This document shows positions 62,718-64,000 of a stretch of DNA of 64,000 nt, one piece after another. The notes under the pieces were generated by a model. That model was not told the DNA's origin. It did not search any database and saw nothing but the letters and a program-made list of their open reading frames with translations. The position numbers and the translations under genes were made by a program. Position 1 is the stretch's first letter; the number at the start of each line of letters is the position of its first letter. Source of the DNA: Stenotrophomonas maltophilia (GTDB lineage: Bacteria; Pseudomonadota; Gammaproteobacteria; Xanthomonadales; Xanthomonadaceae); the NCBI RefSeq assembly GCF_025642255.1, contig NZ_CP106759.1:1639501-1703500 (forward strand). The letters are read 5' to 3'.

Positions 62718-63692
62718 ATGAGTCCTGCAACGTCCCGTCGTCCCTCGCGCAGCACCCTGCTGGTCATCGCTGTGCTTGTCATCGGCATTGCCGGCATCGT
62801 CTATTCACGGGCACGGCATGCCCCGGAGGCCGTGCCCGCAGCGACCAGCAGCCTGGCCGGTGCCGGCGCGCCAGCGCTGCGGGGGACCGTGGATCCGAAA
62901 GCGCAGGCGCTGGTTCCGGCGGACTTCCGCTTCGTGACGCCGGGCACGTTGACCGTCGCGACGCATCCCGGTCAGTTGCCGCTGGCCGACTATGGCGCCG
63001 ACAGCAAGGAAGTGATCGGCATCGAGCCGGACATCGCACGGCTGGTGGCCGATGCGCTGGGCCTGAAGCTGGTGGTGGTGCCGGTCGCCTGGGCCGACTG
63101 GCCGCTGGGACTGGAGTCGGGCAAGTACGACGCAGTGCTGTCCAACGTAACCGTGACCGAAGAGCGCAAGAAGAAGTTCGACTTCTCCAGCTACCGTTAT
63201 GACCTGCTCGGCATCTATACGCGCACCGACGGGCCCATCCAGAAGATCGAGAAGCCGGCCGATGTCGCTGGCCTGAAGGTGGTGGTCGGTGCCAGCACCA
63301 ACCAGGACCAGATCCTGCGGCAGTGGGATGCACAGAACATCGCGGCCGGGCTGGAGCCGGTGCAATACCAGTACTTCGATGATTCGGTGGTCGGCCGCCT
63401 GGCCGTGATCACCGGCCGGGCCGATGTGTCGTTCGAACCCAACGCCACCGGCGCGTACTCCGCGCGCGATGGCAAGGTGCGGCGCGTTGGCCTGTTTCCG
63501 GGCGGTTGGCCGAACGCTGCTGCGATCTCGGTCACCACGCGCAAGGGCAGCGGCCTGGCCGATGCGGTGACCCAGGCGCTCAATACCCAGATCGGCAGCG
63601 GCACCTACGCACAGGCACTGGCGCGCTGGAACGTGACCGAGGAAGCCGTGCCGCAGTCGCAGACCAACCCGCCGGGCTTGCCGGATCTCTGA
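62718..63692 (+). CDS. ABC transporter substrate-binding protein, amino-acid family
   Basis: 324 aa. The N-terminal anchor (STLLVIAVLVIGIAGIVYS, residues ~11-29) has no lipobox cysteine, so it is either a non-lipidated secreted or membrane-anchored protein. The solute-binding fold type 3 (PBP2) signature includes IGIEPDIARLVADALGLKLVVVPV, VLSNVTVTEERKKKFDFSSYRYD and VGASTNQDQILR. It belongs with the upstream permease-ATPase fusion. The start is ATG 62718. The cluster ends here. Confidence 0.9.
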   Translation: MSPATSRRPSRSTLLVIAVLVIGIAGIVYSRARHAPEAVPAATSSLAGAGAPALRGTVDPKAQALVPADFRFVTPGTLTVATHPGQLPLADYGADSKEVIGIEPDIARLVADALGLKLVVVPVAWADWPLGLESGKYDAVLSNVTVTEERKKKFDFSSYRYDLLGIYTRTDGPIQKIEKPADVAGLKVVVGASTNQDQILRQWDAQNIAAGLEPVQYQYFDDSVVGRLAVITGRADVSFEPNATGAYSARDGKVRRVGLFPGGWPNAAAISVTTRKGSGLADAVTQALNTQIGSGTYAQALARWNVTEEAVPQSQTNPPGLPDL

Positions 63693-63724
63693 CGCCGTGC
63701 ATGCCCCGGCACCAAGGCTGCTTC

Positions 63725-63755
63725 TGTAGAGCCGAGCCATGCTCGGCTGCTCTAC
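63725..63755. repeat. SMAG subtype palindrome at the cluster end
   Basis: GTAGAGCCGAGCCATGCTCGGCTGCTCTAC, a near-perfect 30-bp inverted repeat with GTAG feet at both ends; the core differs from the GCCGGGC subtype but matches the 15035 copy. Overlaps the stop of the next minus-strand gene. Confidence 0.75.
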
Positions 63756-64000
63756 CAACGCGCCTCCAGCGTCCTGAACGGCTTCGCCAACCGCACACCC
63801 TCGGCATCGAAGTCGGAAACGCTATGGCCGTCCACGCGCACCTGCTTCGGTGCCGTGCGCGCGGGCCACCAGACCTTGACGGCCGTGGCGCTGCGCAGCC
63901 CTTCGCCGAGCGTCACGGTCAGCGTACCGTCGCGTTGCTGTGCCTGCATCCGCAGCGTGCCGTACGCCGTCGGCAGGCGCTCCACCGCAAGGCCATCGCC
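63752..64000 (-). CDS. Unidentified protein, C-terminal end (partial)
   Basis: The last ~80 residues, ending LAKPFRTLEARW, read from the window edge with no start inside. The segment PTAYGTLRMQAQQRDGTLTV and the following AVKVWWPARTAPKQVRVDG form beta strands typical of a C-terminal beta-sandwich domain of a large glycosidase or similar enzyme, but the catalytic part lies outside the window. Family cannot be decided. Confidence 0.45.
   Translation of the reverse strand, partial: GDGLAVERLPTAYGTLRMQAQQRDGTLTVTLGEGLRSATAVKVWWPARTAPKQVRVDGHSVSDFDAEGVRLAKPFRTLEARW

Overview
The window is high-GC gammaproteobacterial chromosome and fits a Stenotrophomonas (Xanthomonadaceae), close to S. maltophilia. 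The evidence is the many intergenic GTAG-footed palindromes of the SMAG REP type, the gene orders cmk-rpsA-ihfB-lapAB-(sugar genes)-galU and ndk-rlmN-pilW-rodZ-yfgM-bamB-der, agmatine degradation by AguA/AguB, and a FadN-type fatty-acid oxidation operon under a PsrA-like regulator. No tRNA, rRNA, CRISPR array, insertion sequence, integrase or replication origin was seen.

Layout. 0-4.6 kb: the end of an RND pump, then minus-strand genes for a TraB protein, a GNAT enzyme, AguB, AguA and a small secreted protein. 4.6-13.3 kb: rpmJ (a form with an incomplete zinc ribbon), cmk, rpsA, ihfB, lapA, lapB, a WecA-like glycosyltransferase, a WbpM/CapD-like dehydratase and galU. 13.3-18.2 kb: a repeat-rich gap, then the thiolase, FadN-like enzyme and TetR operon. 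18.2-25.2 kb: the ndk-to-der core cluster. 25.2-33.6 kb: rhodanese-MoeB with a duplicated 3' tail, a KefB-type antiporter, folD, and guaB-lipoprotein-guaA. Genes are separated by SMAG units and other palindromes.

33.6-42.4 kb is accessory. It starts just after guaA and ends at a terminator whose 24-bp core nearly copies the guaA terminator. It carries two candidate defence loci. The first is a single visibly AT-rich gene for an 848-aa HEPN-like/STAND NTPase/TPR/cold-shock-like protein. The second is a translationally coupled pair: a MazG-like nucleotide pyrophosphohydrolase and a PD-(D/E)xK nuclease fused to a DUF2075 superfamily 1 helicase. Between them lie a small unknown gene with a hairpin-rich leader, a LysR/DJ-1 divergent pair and a lipoprotein. 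These two loci are the best candidates for an undescribed system.

42.4-52.9 kb is a mosaic of small regulatory modules: a gluzincin peptidase, 3-hydroxybutyrate dehydrogenase, an HTH/hydrolase/DUF4180 operon, an ArsR-SRPBCC pair with an operator in the promoter spacer, an SDR/AraC divergent pair, and a TetR with twin palindromic operators in front of itself and a membrane protein. 53.1-63.7 kb is one long plus-strand cluster: TonB receptor, FMN reductase, DUF3088, two luciferase-like monooxygenases, M20 amidohydrolase, GNAT, an ABC permease-ATPase fusion and a binding protein. Its enzyme set matches the Bacillus yxe/sna logic (acetylate, oxidise, deacetylate) for salvage of S-substituted cysteines, with an added outer-membrane receptor. 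The window closes inside an unidentified minus-strand gene.
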